In this document: in pieces, positions 1-8,207 of the stretch | Layout: every line of letters begins with the position of its first letter | How positions within the stretch are numbered: position 1 is the stretch's first letter | Source: Pseudonocardia phyllosphaerae | Lineage (GTDB): Bacteria > Actinomycetota > Actinomycetes > Mycobacteriales > Pseudonocardiaceae | Assembly: GCF_046546475.1 (NCBI RefSeq) | Contig: NZ_JBKGXS010000005.1 | Location: forward strand, 124,001 to 188,000 | DNA length: 64,000 bases | Direction of reading: 5' to 3' | Translations under genes and position numbers: made by a program | Notes under the pieces: model-generated | What the model saw: only the letters and a program-made list of their open reading frames with translations | Told to the model about the DNA's origin: nothing | Database searches by the model: none

Positions 1-1136
1 GTGCCCGCGTGGTGGTCGATGACCAGCGCACGGTCGCAGAACACCATCGACGCGTCGGGGACGTCGCTGCGGTGCGCGGCGTCGCCGTCGCACTCGGCCT
101 TGAGCTCGTAGCCCAGCCACCCGACCCAGCCGAGCGCGAAGCCGAACGGCAGCTCCGGCACCGTGGTGTCGATCCCGGCGAGGTCACGGTCGAGCCAGTC
201 CAGGAACCCGCTCGCGACGACCTCGGTGCCGGCCGCGGAGCGGACCGTGACCGTCCCGTCGGGTACCGACGCGTGCGCGGTGCGGGCCAGCGGGCCGGAC
301 GCGTCGCCGAGCACCGACAGCCGCCCCAGCGGGCCACCGGGGGCGCTGCTGTCCAGCCAGAACGGGTGCTGCCCGCGCCGGAACAGCGCGTCGAACGCGG
401 CCTCTGTGTCAATTGTCCCGGTGTCGATCGTGCCGGCATCCGCGGGGCCGGTCACCTGCTCGGCCAGCACCCGCAGCCGCCGCGGCGTGCGCGCGGTGGG
501 GCGCGTGGACGGGTCCGGCGATGCCCCCGGCGCCATGACCCGCGGTGCCGTCGCGGCCCGGCGCGAGCGGGCCAGGTCCCGGAAGTTCGCCAGCAGCACG
601 ATGCCGTGCTCGCTGGCCGCGGACTCCGGGTGGAACTGCACGCCCCACAGCGGCAGGTCGCGGTGCCGCAGTCCCATGAGGACACCGTCGCCGGTCCATG
701 CGGTCGCGACCAGCTCCGGCGGGAGCCGGGTCACCGCCAGCGAGTGGTAGCGCACCATCTCGACCGGGTCCGGCAGCCCCGCGAACAGCCCGGTGCCGTC
801 GTGGTGCACCGCCGAGACGCGGCCGTGCACCGGCTCCGGCGCGTGCCCGACCCGCGCGCCGTACGCCGCCGCGATCGTCTGGTGCCCGAGGCAGACACCG
901 AGCACCGGCACCCGGTCCTGCCGGACGAGGCCGGCGCAGATCCCGACGTCACCGGGCCGGTGCGGGGTGCCCGGACCGGGGGAGAGGACGACGGCGTCGA
1001 ACGAGTCGAGCATGTCCGGTCGCCACCGCGGGTCGTCGTTGGCGACGACCTCCGGCTCGCTCCCGGTCACCTGCGCCAGCTGGTGGAACAGGTTGAACGT
1101 GAAGGAGTCGTGGTTGTCGACCAGCAGTGCGCGCAT
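1..1136 (-). CDS. pabAB: Fused aminodeoxychorismate synthase (PabA-PabB type), 3' end cut off by window edge
   Basis: The minus-strand frame opens with MRALLVDNHDSF at 1136 and runs off the left edge, so only about 378 residues are visible. The first ~200 residues are a class I glutamine amidotransferase: oxyanion motif SPGPGTP near residue 52, nucleophile elbow GVCLGHQ with Cys82, and a QFHPES motif further on. A linker leads into the start of a chorismate-binding domain. Such fusions make 4-amino-4-deoxychorismate from chorismate and glutamine for p-aminobenzoate and folate. The divergent class IV aminotransferase 95 bases away supports this. An anthranilate synthase fusion cannot be excluded because the catalytic domain is outside the window. 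Confidence 0.85.
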   Translation of the reverse strand, partial: MRALLVDNHDSFTFNLFHQLAQVTGSEPEVVANDDPRWRPDMLDSFDAVVLSPGPGTPHRPGDVGICAGLVRQDRVPVLGVCLGHQTIAAAYGARVGHAPEPVHGRVSAVHHDGTGLFAGLPDPVEMVRYHSLAVTRLPPELVATAWTGDGVLMGLRHRDLPLWGVQFHPESAASEHGIVLLANFRDLARSRRAATAPRVMAPGASPDPSTRPTARTPRRLRVLAEQVTGPADAGTIDTGTIDTEAAFDALFRRGQHPFWLDSSAPGGPLGRLSVLGDASGPLARTAHASVPDGTVTVRSAAGTEVVASGFLDWLDRDLAGIDTTVPELPFGFALGWVGWLGYELKAECDGDAAHRSDVPDASMVFCDRALVIDHHAG

Positions 1137-1231
1137 CGATGTCCTGGGGCCTCGTCCTCGGTGGATCACGGACCGACCAGGATGCCCCGCCGGGACCGTC
1201 ACCGGGCAGCCGGTGTGACACCGTTCGCCCC

Positions 1232-2008
1232 ATGACCGTCGCCTCCCCGGACGAGCAGGCGCTGCTCCGCGCACTGGCGATCACCGGCTACGGCCACTTC
1301 ACCACCGTGCTCCCCGTCGACGGTCGGGTCCGCGGCCTCGACCGGCACCTGGCCCGGCTGCGCGAGGACTGCCGCACCCTGTTCGGTACCGAGCTGGACG
1401 TGGACGCCGTGCGCGATCGGGTCCGTGCGGTCGCGCCCGCGTCCGGTGCGGTGGTGGTGCGGGTGACCGTCGCCGATCCGGACCTCGCCCTCGGGCACCT
1501 CGGCGGGCGCGCGTCACCGCAGTTCGTGGTCAGTGCCCGCCCGGCCCCGGCCGGGCCGCCGCGTCCGATCCGGGTGCGTGCCGTCGAGCACGAGCGGTAC
1601 CTGCCGCACGTGAAGAGCGTCGGCCTGTTCCCGACGATGCACCTGCGCCGCACCGCCGAGCGCGCCGGCGCCGACGACGTCCTGTTCACCGGGCCCGGCG
1701 GTGTCGTGCTGGAGGGCAGCACCTGGAACATCGGCCTGGTCCGCGACGGCACGGTGGTGTGGCCGTCCGGCCCGGCACTGCCCGGCGTCACCCGCGCCCT
1801 GCTGCGCGAGGCGCTGCCCGGCACGGTCACCCAGACCGACGCGACCGTCACCCTCGCCGAGCTGGGCGGCTACGACGCCGCGTTCGCCACCAACGCCACC
1901 GGTGTACGCCCGATCGCGGCCGTCGACGGGACCCCGTTCGACCCGGGGCACCCGGTGCTCGCGCAGGTCACCCGGGCGCTGGAGCAGGTGCCGTCCGACC
2001 CGCTGTGA
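1232..2008 (+). CDS. pabC: Class IV PLP aminotransferase, probable aminodeoxychorismate lyase
   Basis: A 258-residue fold-type IV PLP protein. The expected PLP lysine is Lys128 in HVKSVG; a GVVLEGSTWN segment and a C-terminal ATNATGV segment match class IV aminotransferases and lyases. With the divergent pabAB gene it would release pyruvate from aminodeoxychorismate to give p-aminobenzoate. I chose the ATG at 1232 because the upstream extension in the same frame is proline/arginine-rich and would overlap the pabAB promoter region. Branched-chain or D-amino-acid aminotransferase activity is the alternative; context favours PabC. Confidence 0.75.
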   Translation: MTVASPDEQALLRALAITGYGHFTTVLPVDGRVRGLDRHLARLREDCRTLFGTELDVDAVRDRVRAVAPASGAVVVRVTVADPDLALGHLGGRASPQFVVSARPAPAGPPRPIRVRAVEHERYLPHVKSVGLFPTMHLRRTAERAGADDVLFTGPGGVVLEGSTWNIGLVRDGTVVWPSGPALPGVTRALLREALPGTVTQTDATVTLAELGGYDAAFATNATGVRPIAAVDGTPFDPGHPVLAQVTRALEQVPSDPL

Positions 2009-2045
2009 GCCGGTACTCGCGCGGCGAGCGGTGGCGGCGTGTACC

Positions 2046-2816
2046 TCAGGGGTGCCGGGCGGCGTAGGAGCGGCAGGCGGCGGCCACGTCGGCGGCGATG
2101 TCGGCGGCCGGGCGGCACGGGCAGGTCCCGCACCAGCCGTGTGCCCCGGTGCAGCGGAACGCCAGGCAGCAGGTGCGGCGCTCCACCGACGTCCACGCCC
2201 GCCCGTCGACGACGACGTCGTCCACGGCGACCAGCTCGTCCAGCTCGGCCGCGCACAGCAGCTCCCGGGCGGCGCCGGTGTGGCGGTCGTGGTCCGGGCA
2301 GGGCCAGGACAGGTGCAGATAGGACAGCGCCACGGCGTGTGCGACGGCGCCGCGCAGCAGCCGCGGACTCGCCCGGGTGCGGGCGGCCAGGGCGTCGGCG
2401 ACGGGCAGGAGCCCCTCGGTGAGCAGGCTGCGGCGGAGCGCGGCGCGGTCGCCGTGGGCGGGGACGCCGTCGGCGGCGAACGCGACCCAGCCCGGGACCC
2501 GTTCGTCCGGGCCCAGCGACACGGCGGCGGGGCGGGCGTCGAGCAGCACGTCGAGCTGGGTGAACGCGGCCAGCACCGGCGGCGTGAGGCGCAGCGCGTA
2601 GCGGTCGAGGAGCAGGATCGCGGCGACGGCACGGGTGCGCGCACCCCGCTCGCGCTGCACCCGGGCGATCGCGTCGTCGAGCCCGGCGCCGAACACGAGA
2701 TCGGCCGGGGTGAAGCCCGTGGGACGGCCGCGCCGGGCGACGAACCGGTCGCCCAGCGGCGCCGTGGCGACCGGGACGGCGGCCGGATCGTCCGGGAAGG
2801 TCATGGGGACAGGCAT
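2046..2816 (-). CDS. FhuF-like (2Fe-2S) protein, possible siderophore-iron reductase
   Basis: A 256-residue protein whose C-terminus carries a cysteine cluster: Cys216-Cys217, then Cys229 and Cys232 (Cys234 also near). The adjacent CC pair followed about a dozen residues later by CxxC is the signature of the FhuF C-terminal 2Fe-2S domain, known for reducing ferric siderophores in the cytoplasm. The rest is alanine- and leucine-rich with no membrane segment. An internal Met at residue 5 is an alternative start. No siderophore genes are adjacent, so the substrate is unknown. Confidence 0.7.
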   Translation of the reverse strand: MPVPMTFPDDPAAVPVATAPLGDRFVARRGRPTGFTPADLVFGAGLDDAIARVQRERGARTRAVAAILLLDRYALRLTPPVLAAFTQLDVLLDARPAAVSLGPDERVPGWVAFAADGVPAHGDRAALRRSLLTEGLLPVADALAARTRASPRLLRGAVAHAVALSYLHLSWPCPDHDRHTGAARELLCAAELDELVAVDDVVVDGRAWTSVERRTCCLAFRCTGAHGWCGTCPCRPAADIAADVAAACRSYAARHP

Positions 2817-2898
2817 ACCTGATCCGGTGGCCCGGCCCGTGTCGTCGCGGACCGGGCCACCGGCGTGCGGGGCGCTCGGCTGTTCGTGGTGCTCGGTG

Positions 2899-3324
2899 TC
2901 AGCGCAGCGCCGGGGCGATCGCGACCGGCTCGCGGTGCGCCTCGTGGTGGTTGGCGTTGCGCGGGGTGGCGAGCACCTGGCGGGTGCGGTCGTCGAGCGC
3001 CGCGGAGTCCGACAGCGCGCCGCTGCTCGCCAGCGTCGTCTCCAGCGCCTCGAGCCAGTGCAGGTAGTAGCTCCAGGGCTCGTCGCCCTCGCCGGACTCC
3101 CAGCGCTGGATCGACCGGATCAGCGACAGCTGGAACTCGCTCCACTCGTAGTGGCCCTCGTGGTACGCGGCCACCGCCATCGCGAACGCGCGCAGCTCCC
3201 ACGGCTCGTCGAACGGCTTGTCCGTGCCGGGGATGTCGCAGATCAGCTGCTCGACGCGGCGGCGCGCGTCGCCCAGCTCGGTCGCGCCGGGCCGGATGCC
3301 GTCGTGCTCCTCGGCGCCGCTCAC
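2899..3324 (-). CDS. Nitrile hydratase accessory (activator) protein
   Basis: A 141-residue protein with the features of NHase activators: PGTDKPFDEPWELRAFAMAV early, EWSEFQ and a YYLHWLEALE stretch later. These small proteins deliver cobalt and support cysteine oxidation in the alpha subunit. The GTG start at 3324 overlaps the alpha-subunit stop (GTGA), indicating translational coupling. Order beta-alpha-activator is the arrangement known for cobalt-type enzymes. It is the last gene of the operon; 82 bases separate its stop from the FhuF-like gene. Confidence 0.88.
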   Translation of the reverse strand: MSGAEEHDGIRPGATELGDARRRVEQLICDIPGTDKPFDEPWELRAFAMAVAAYHEGHYEWSEFQLSLIRSIQRWESGEGDEPWSYYLHWLEALETTLASSGALSDSAALDDRTRQVLATPRNANHHEAHREPVAIAPALR

Positions 3325-3947
3325 TGCGCCACCTCGGTGGCGGACTTCGGCAGGCCGACGCCGATCATCGAGTCGCGGGTGACGAGGGTCGCCAGCTGCT
3401 CCTCCGACAGACCCTCGGTGCCGGCCGGGCGCTGCGGCAGCACCCAGTAGCGCAGTTCGGAGCTGGAGTCCCAGATCCGGATCTCGACGGTGTCCGGCAG
3501 CTCCAGGCCGAAGTCCTCGGCGAGGACCTTGCGCGGCTCGCGGACGATGCGCGCGCGGTAGGCCGGCGCCTTGTACCAGTTCGGGGGCAGCCCCAGCACC
3601 GGCCACGGGTAGCAGGAACACAGCGTGCAGACGATGGCGTGGTGCACGGTGTCGGTGTTCTCCACCGCCACCATCTCCTCGCCCTGCAGGCCGCCGACGC
3701 CGACCTCGCGGCACGCCGCGGAGGCGTCCTCGAGCAGCCGCTTCTTGAAGTCCGGGTCCACCCAGGCCTTCGCGACGACCTTGGCGCCCAGCTGCGGGCC
3801 GACCTCGTTCTCGTAGATCTCGGCGAGCCGGTCGACGGCCGCGGTGGTCATGACGCCCTTCTCGATGAGCATCGCCTCGAGGGCCTTCACCCGGGCGGCG
3901 ATCTCCTCCTGGGAGCGGAGCGCGGTGTCGGTACGGGTCTCGGACAT
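3321..3947 (-). CDS. nthA: Nitrile hydratase alpha subunit, cobalt type
   Basis: A 208-residue subunit with metal-binding loop VCTLCSC (Cys107, Thr108, Cys110, Ser111, Cys112), followed by YPWPVLGLPPNWYK. Threonine at the second loop position is associated with non-corrin cobalt enzymes, serine with iron enzymes; two of the cysteines are expected to become sulfinic and sulfenic acids. With the beta subunit it hydrates nitriles to amides in the cytoplasm. It starts four bases after the beta gene ends and overlaps the accessory gene by four. Confidence 0.95.
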   Translation of the reverse strand: MSETRTDTALRSQEEIAARVKALEAMLIEKGVMTTAAVDRLAEIYENEVGPQLGAKVVAKAWVDPDFKKRLLEDASAACREVGVGGLQGEEMVAVENTDTVHHAIVCTLCSCYPWPVLGLPPNWYKAPAYRARIVREPRKVLAEDFGLELPDTVEIRIWDSSSELRYWVLPQRPAGTEGLSEEQLATLVTRDSMIGVGLPKSATEVAQ

Positions 3948-3950
3948 GGG

Positions 3951-4661
3951 TCAGGCTCCCTGGGTGGCGGTGGCAGGCGCGAGGGTGAGGTAGGGCTCCC
4001 ACACGTCGAAGTGGACGGTGCCGTTGGGGTCGGCGACCTCGGGGCCCCACAGGTCGGTGGCGTCGAACTTCACGGTGTAGAGGTGCTCGGGGCAGTCCCC
4101 GAGGCCGTTGCCCGCGGTGTCGGGGTACAGGTAGGTGCCGTGCGCCCCGGTGATGACGCCGCGCTTGCCGCGGATGTAGCGGGCGCGGCGGGTGTGGCCG
4201 TACGGGCTGTCGTCGGAGATGACGACCTCGTCACCGACGGAGAACTGCGCGGTCTTGTCCGACTCCCGGTTCGCCGGGAAGCCGTTGGCCGACGCCCAGT
4301 TCACGAACTCCACGATCTCGGGGTCGGTCTCCTTCTCCGGCAGCGGCGCGTCCGGGTTCTCCAGGTAGTACTGCGTGCGCCGGTCGAGCTCGTCGGCGTC
4401 GATGACGCCTGCGGCCTCGGCGTAGTGCGAGATCGAGTGCAGCCAGTGCTCGTAGTAGTTGGAGAGCAGGTAGTCGGCGGGCTCGATCTGCTCGATGCCG
4501 TGCCGGAACATGTCCACGTTGAACAGCCCGGCGCGGGCGCTCTGGGCGAACATGGAGAACACGACGCGCTCCCAGTCGGCGCGGAACACCGGCTCGGACA
4601 TGTGGTCGTTGTCGACCTTGCCCATGCCGTCGGTGCCGCCGAGGTCGAAGACTCCGTTCAT
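3951..4661 (-). CDS. nthB: Nitrile hydratase beta subunit
   Basis: A 236-residue subunit opening with MNGVFDLGGTDGMG, the usual beta N-terminus, and ending in the SH3-like barrel with GDEVVISD, the RARYIRGKRG basic segment and HLYTVKFDATDLWG. Start set at 4661, where ATG overlaps the amidase stop (ATGA); upstream sequence in this frame is a shadow of the amidase gene. It completes the alpha-beta heterodimer that holds the cobalt site. Beta before alpha is typical of Co-type operons. Confidence 0.94.
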   Translation of the reverse strand: MNGVFDLGGTDGMGKVDNDHMSEPVFRADWERVVFSMFAQSARAGLFNVDMFRHGIEQIEPADYLLSNYYEHWLHSISHYAEAAGVIDADELDRRTQYYLENPDAPLPEKETDPEIVEFVNWASANGFPANRESDKTAQFSVGDEVVISDDSPYGHTRRARYIRGKRGVITGAHGTYLYPDTAGNGLGDCPEHLYTVKFDATDLWGPEVADPNGTVHFDVWEPYLTLAPATATQGA

Positions 4662-6214
4662 CGGTTTCCTCCCACGGTGGTGAGCGCCGGCGGGGCGGGG
4701 AAGCCGCCGACGGCCTGTTCGAAGGTGTGCGCGACGCGCAGCACGGTTGCGTCGTCGAAGCGCTTGCCGATCACCATCAGCCCGGCGGGCAGGCCGTTGA
4801 CCAGCCCGGCCGGGACCGACGCGGCCGGGTGGCCGCTGACGTCGAACGGGGCGCAGTTGCCGACCATGCCGAGCGCCGTGGGCAGGTAGGTCTCCAGCGG
4901 GGAGCCCCGGGAGATCAGCTCGGGCGCGGTGTAGGGCAGGGTCGGCATGACCAGCACGTCGTAGCTGGTCAGGGCGTGGTCGTAGGCGGCGCGCAGCTCG
5001 TAGGCGAGATTGCGGGCCATCGCGTAGTAGGCGCCGCCGGCGTGCTCGAAGGTGTAGCGGCCGGACAGCCCGACCAGCTTCACCGTCTTCGACAGCTCCG
5101 CGCCCCGCTCGATCCGCTGCCGTGCGTAGTGCGCGACGAGCTCCGGGTCGTAGAGCGCGTCGTAGTTCTGGCCGTAGGCGTTGCCGTCGAGCATCTGGTA
5201 CGCCGCGCCCTCGGTGGCGATGACGTTCCAGACCGCGAACCCGTCGAGGTGCCAGGGGATCGACACGTCCTCGGCGGTCAGCCCGGCGCCGCGCAGCGTC
5301 TCGACGGCGTCGCGGACGGCCTCGTCGACGGCCGGGTCGCTCTCCGGCCGGCCGAAGCCCTCGGTCACGACGCCGACCCGCAGCCCGGACGCCGACTCGC
5401 CGAGCGTCGCGAGGTAGTCGACCTCGTCGACGACGGTGGGCTGGCGCGCGTCGTAGCCGTCGACACCGGCCAGCACGTTCAGCATCAGCGCCGCGTCGGA
5501 CACGGTGCGGGCGATCGGGCCGAGGTGGTCGATCGTGGACTCGATCGGGAACGCGCCGGTGTAGGGCACCAGGCCGTGGGTCGGCTTGTGGCCCACCGTC
5601 CCGCAGAACGAGCTGGGGATCCGGATCGACCCGCCCTGGTCGCCGCCGACGGCGAGGTCGACGGCGCCGCTGCCGACCAGCGCCGCGCTGCCGCTGGACG
5701 AGCCGCCGGAGTTGCGCGACGGGTCCCAGGGGTTGCGCACCGGCTCCGGCTGCGAGGTGAAGCTCGCACCGGAGAAGCACAGGTCCTCGCAGACCGCCTT
5801 GCCGGTGATCGTCGCCCCGGCCTCGAGCAGCCGGGTCGCGACCGTGGCGTCGCGCAGCGGGACGAAGCCCTCGACGGTGCGCGAGCCGTTGGTCATCGGC
5901 ACGCCGGCCAGGGAGATGTTGTCCTTCAGCGCGACCGTGCGCCCGGCCAGCGGGCCCTCGGCGGCTCCGGCGACCGACGTGGTGACGTACCAGCCGCCGA
6001 GCGGGTTGTCCGCGGGCTCGCTCCACTCCCGGTGCGGCGCCTGCGGCGCGCTCTGCCGGTAGAGCTCCTCGACGCGCTCGGACGCGGCCAGCGTCGCGGC
6101 GACGGCCGGGCCGAACTCGGCCTGCTCGGCCTCGGACAGCCCGAAGGCGTAGTGCTCGTTCAGCGCTGCGATCGCGGCCCCGTCGGGGGGAGGTATCGGG
6201 TTCGGTGCTGCCAT
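4658..6214 (-). CDS. amiE: Amidase signature-family amidase
   Basis: A 518-residue amidase-signature hydrolase. The Ser-cisSer-Lys triad is visible: Lys97 in VALKDN, the GGSSSGS loop around residues 170-176 containing the cis-serine, and Ser196 in DQGGSIRIP as likely nucleophile. It hydrolyses the amide made by nitrile hydratase to acid plus ammonia. First gene of the operon: a GAGGAG ribosome site precedes ATG 6214, a promoter lies at 6248-6276, and its stop overlaps the beta start. The symbol is by function only; this is not the nitrilase-fold AmiE of Pseudomonas. Confidence 0.9.
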   Translation of the reverse strand: MAAPNPIPPPDGAAIAALNEHYAFGLSEAEQAEFGPAVAATLAASERVEELYRQSAPQAPHREWSEPADNPLGGWYVTTSVAGAAEGPLAGRTVALKDNISLAGVPMTNGSRTVEGFVPLRDATVATRLLEAGATITGKAVCEDLCFSGASFTSQPEPVRNPWDPSRNSGGSSSGSAALVGSGAVDLAVGGDQGGSIRIPSSFCGTVGHKPTHGLVPYTGAFPIESTIDHLGPIARTVSDAALMLNVLAGVDGYDARQPTVVDEVDYLATLGESASGLRVGVVTEGFGRPESDPAVDEAVRDAVETLRGAGLTAEDVSIPWHLDGFAVWNVIATEGAAYQMLDGNAYGQNYDALYDPELVAHYARQRIERGAELSKTVKLVGLSGRYTFEHAGGAYYAMARNLAYELRAAYDHALTSYDVLVMPTLPYTAPELISRGSPLETYLPTALGMVGNCAPFDVSGHPAASVPAGLVNGLPAGLMVIGKRFDDATVLRVAHTFEQAVGGFPAPPALTTVGGNR

Positions 6215-6247
6215 CGAGCGGCTCTCCTCACATCCGTGGATGCGTGA

Positions 6248-6276
6248 AAGCTAGGAAGCGAAGATGGTCATGTCAA
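6248..6276 (-). promoter_or_regulatory. Promoter of the amidase-nitrile hydratase operon
   Basis: Read on the minus strand, TTGACA (6271-6276) is followed after exactly 17 bases by TAGCTT (6248-6253), a perfect -35 and a TAnnnT -10. Transcription would start near 6241, giving a leader of about 27 bases with a GGAG ribosome site before ATG 6214. Confidence 0.7.
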
Positions 6277-6296
6277 TGGATAGCGACGCATTGACA
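6271..6296. promoter_or_regulatory. 26-bp perfect dyad over the -35 of the nitrile hydratase operon
   Basis: TGTCAATG (6271-6278) and CATTGACA (6289-6296) are exact reverse complements separated by 10 bases. The inner edge covers the -35 box and the dyad extends upstream, a position that suits an activator or a MerR/ArsR-type regulator. The ArsR regulator at 7784-8158 is the nearest candidate to bind it. Confidence 0.6.
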
Positions 6297-6325
6297 AGAT
6301 CGAAACACGGAACGACCGGTCGCCG

Positions 6326-7756
6326 TTACCGGCGTCGCCCGGAGTCGGTCATCGCGACGAACGTCCCGCCCCGGGCCGTGGCCAGGTGCAGGTGCCGGTC
6401 GGCGTGGTCGGCGCCGTCGATGCAGATGGTGCCGCGGGGCACCTCGAACCGGCCGTGCCGGATCGCGTCGGCCACCGCGTACGGGTCGACGCCACCGGCC
6501 TTGCGTGCCGCGGCGGCCCACACGTGGATCGCCTCGAACATCGACTCCGACAGCGACGACAGCGGGGGAGCCCACGGGCCGAAGGCCTCCCGGTAGCGCT
6601 CCAGCAGCGTCCCGTTCCGCTCGGTCTGCAGGTGCTGGAAGTAGCCGGAGACGCCGTGGATGCCGGTCGCGGCGTCGGCGCCGATGCGTTCCAGGGATGC
6701 CTCGTCCATCGCAGGGGCGAGGCTGATCGCGCTGTCCCGCAGTCCCATCGCGTGGCACTGGCGTTCGAACGCGGCCCCGTCGGCGCCGACGAAGGTGTTC
6801 AGCACGATGTCCGCGCCGGACGCGGCGATCCGCTCGATCAGCGGGGTGAAGTCCCGGGCGCCCAGTGCGGCGTAGCTCTCGCCGACCAGCGTCGCGCCCT
6901 GCTCGGGCAGCACCTCGCGGGCGATGGCGTTGACCGTGCGCGGCCACACGTAGTCGTTGCCTGCGAGGAACCAGCGGTGCCCGCCGGCCGAGCGCATCAG
7001 CGGGACCGCGGCCCGGCGGAGCTGGGTCTGCGGCCGCTCGCCGAGCCGGATCCGTAGCCGGGACTCGCCGCCGCCCTCGTTCATGTTGGTCAGCAGGACC
7101 AGGACGTCCTGGCCCTCCAGCGCGGCGGACACGGCGTCGTAGGTCGCCGAGGTCGTCGTCAGCAGGATCGTCCGGCAACCCGCGCGGGCCAGCCGCAGCG
7201 CTTCCAGCGCACCGGTGCCGGGGTCGGTCGCGTCGTCGCCCTGCAGCAGCTCGACCGGCCGGCCCGCGACGCCGTCCGCGGCGTTGATCTCGTCGACGGC
7301 CAGTGCCGCGACGTTCCCGACGGCCGCGGCGAACAGGCTCCCCGACCCGGACCTGCTGGTCAGCGCCCCGAGCCGTGGCCCGGACGGCTCCCGGTCGCGC
7401 ACCGGGTGCCCGCGCCGGCGCATCAGCCACTCCAGGCCCTGCTCGTCGATCTCGGCGTCGAGCCGGATGCGGGTGCCGCCGGGGGCGGGGGAGAAGCGCA
7501 GCCGGATCCGGCCCCGCCATGGCTGGTCGTGGGTGATCGTCAGCGAGCGCGGGCGGCGCAGCTCGCTGATCCGGCCGAGGATCTCGACCGGCGGGCCGCC
7601 GCCGAGCGGGGCCCGCAGGGTGACCACGGCACCGACCTCCACGCGGTCGCAGGCGGCACCGAACAGCCAGCCGCTCCCGTCCCGGCCGAACTGGTCGAAC
7701 ACCAGGCTCGGCGCGACGGCGGCGAACTCGTCCACCCCGATCGCGAGCGTGCCCAC
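6326..7756 (-). CDS. SRPBCC domain fused to an AmiC/UrtA-like amide-binding domain; probable inducer sensor
   Basis: A 476-residue protein of two parts. Residues ~1-120 resemble an SRPBCC/START-like ligand domain (VFDQFG, GWLFGA, GRISE, PWRGRI, GTRIRLDAEI, GLEWLMRR). Residues ~128-476 are a type I periplasmic-binding fold like AmiC and urea-binding proteins (VDEINAADGVAGRPVEL, LTTTSATYDAV, FLAGNDYVWPR, VLNTFVGADG). No signal peptide or lipobox is present, so it should be cytoplasmic and sense rather than transport. AmiC-like regulators (NhhC/NhlC) control nitrile hydratase genes in Rhodococcus, so an amide sensor for the adjacent operon is inferred. It lies 27 bases after the ArsR gene, probably co-transcribed. 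Confidence 0.75.
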   Translation of the reverse strand: MGTLAIGVDEFAAVAPSLVFDQFGRDGSGWLFGAACDRVEVGAVVTLRAPLGGGPPVEILGRISELRRPRSLTITHDQPWRGRIRLRFSPAPGGTRIRLDAEIDEQGLEWLMRRRGHPVRDREPSGPRLGALTSRSGSGSLFAAAVGNVAALAVDEINAADGVAGRPVELLQGDDATDPGTGALEALRLARAGCRTILLTTTSATYDAVSAALEGQDVLVLLTNMNEGGGESRLRIRLGERPQTQLRRAAVPLMRSAGGHRWFLAGNDYVWPRTVNAIAREVLPEQGATLVGESYAALGARDFTPLIERIAASGADIVLNTFVGADGAAFERQCHAMGLRDSAISLAPAMDEASLERIGADAATGIHGVSGYFQHLQTERNGTLLERYREAFGPWAPPLSSLSESMFEAIHVWAAAARKAGGVDPYAVADAIRHGRFEVPRGTICIDGADHADRHLHLATARGGTFVAMTDSGRRR

Positions 7757-7783
7757 CTCAGCGTGTCCTCTGCTCCCGCAGGG

Positions 7784-8158
7784 TCATCCGGCGGCGTCGC
7801 GCACGGGCCGGGCCGCGCTGTCCTCGGCGGCCGATCGTGCGTCGTCCAGCGAGGAGCGGAACAGTGTGCGCAGCAACGCGATGACATCGGCGGCGGCGCC
7901 ACCGGGCTCGATCGAGTAGTACCGGTAGCGGCCCTCGCGGCGCTCCTGGACCAGCCCGGCCGTGCGCAGCACCCGCAGGTGCGTCGACACCGCCGTGCGG
8001 CCGACCGTCGTGATCTGCTCGGCCAGCTCGCCCGCGCTGCAGGACTCGGTCTCGGACAGCACCGCGAGGATCTGGCGGCGGATGGGGTCGGCGAGCGCGT
8101 CGAAGGCCAGGTCGGGGTCGCGCCCAACCCGGAACGACGTGTCATCACTCGGCGACAT
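7784..8158 (-). CDS. ArsR-family winged-helix regulator
   Basis: A 124-residue protein with the ArsR core: DPIRRQILAVLSE, CSAGELAEQ, the recognition helix TAVSTHLRVLRTAGLV, and the wing RREGRYRYYSI. No metal-binding cysteine pair is evident, so it is more likely a ligand- or partner-responsive member. ArsR genes are often paired with SRPBCC genes in actinobacteria; here the SRPBCC domain is inside the next gene. It probably regulates the nitrile hydratase operon, recalling the NhlC/NhlD arrangement of Rhodococcus, and the dyad at 6271-6296 is the obvious test site. Confidence 0.88.
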   Translation of the reverse strand: MSPSDDTSFRVGRDPDLAFDALADPIRRQILAVLSETESCSAGELAEQITTVGRTAVSTHLRVLRTAGLVQERREGRYRYYSIEPGGAAADVIALLRTLFRSSLDDARSAAEDSAARPVRDAAG

Positions 8159-8207
8159 GACGTCGGAGTGTAACGGGGTCCGGGGGAACCGAACAGCCGA
8201 CCCGCGT

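Noticed and set aside
9..1235. Long plus-strand open frame at the left end
   Set aside because: It is the antisense shadow of the pabAB gene, rich in arginine and proline and without any family motif.
3321..3947. Iron-type nitrile hydratase
   Set aside because: The metal loop is CTLCSC (Thr, cobalt type) and gene order is beta-alpha-activator.
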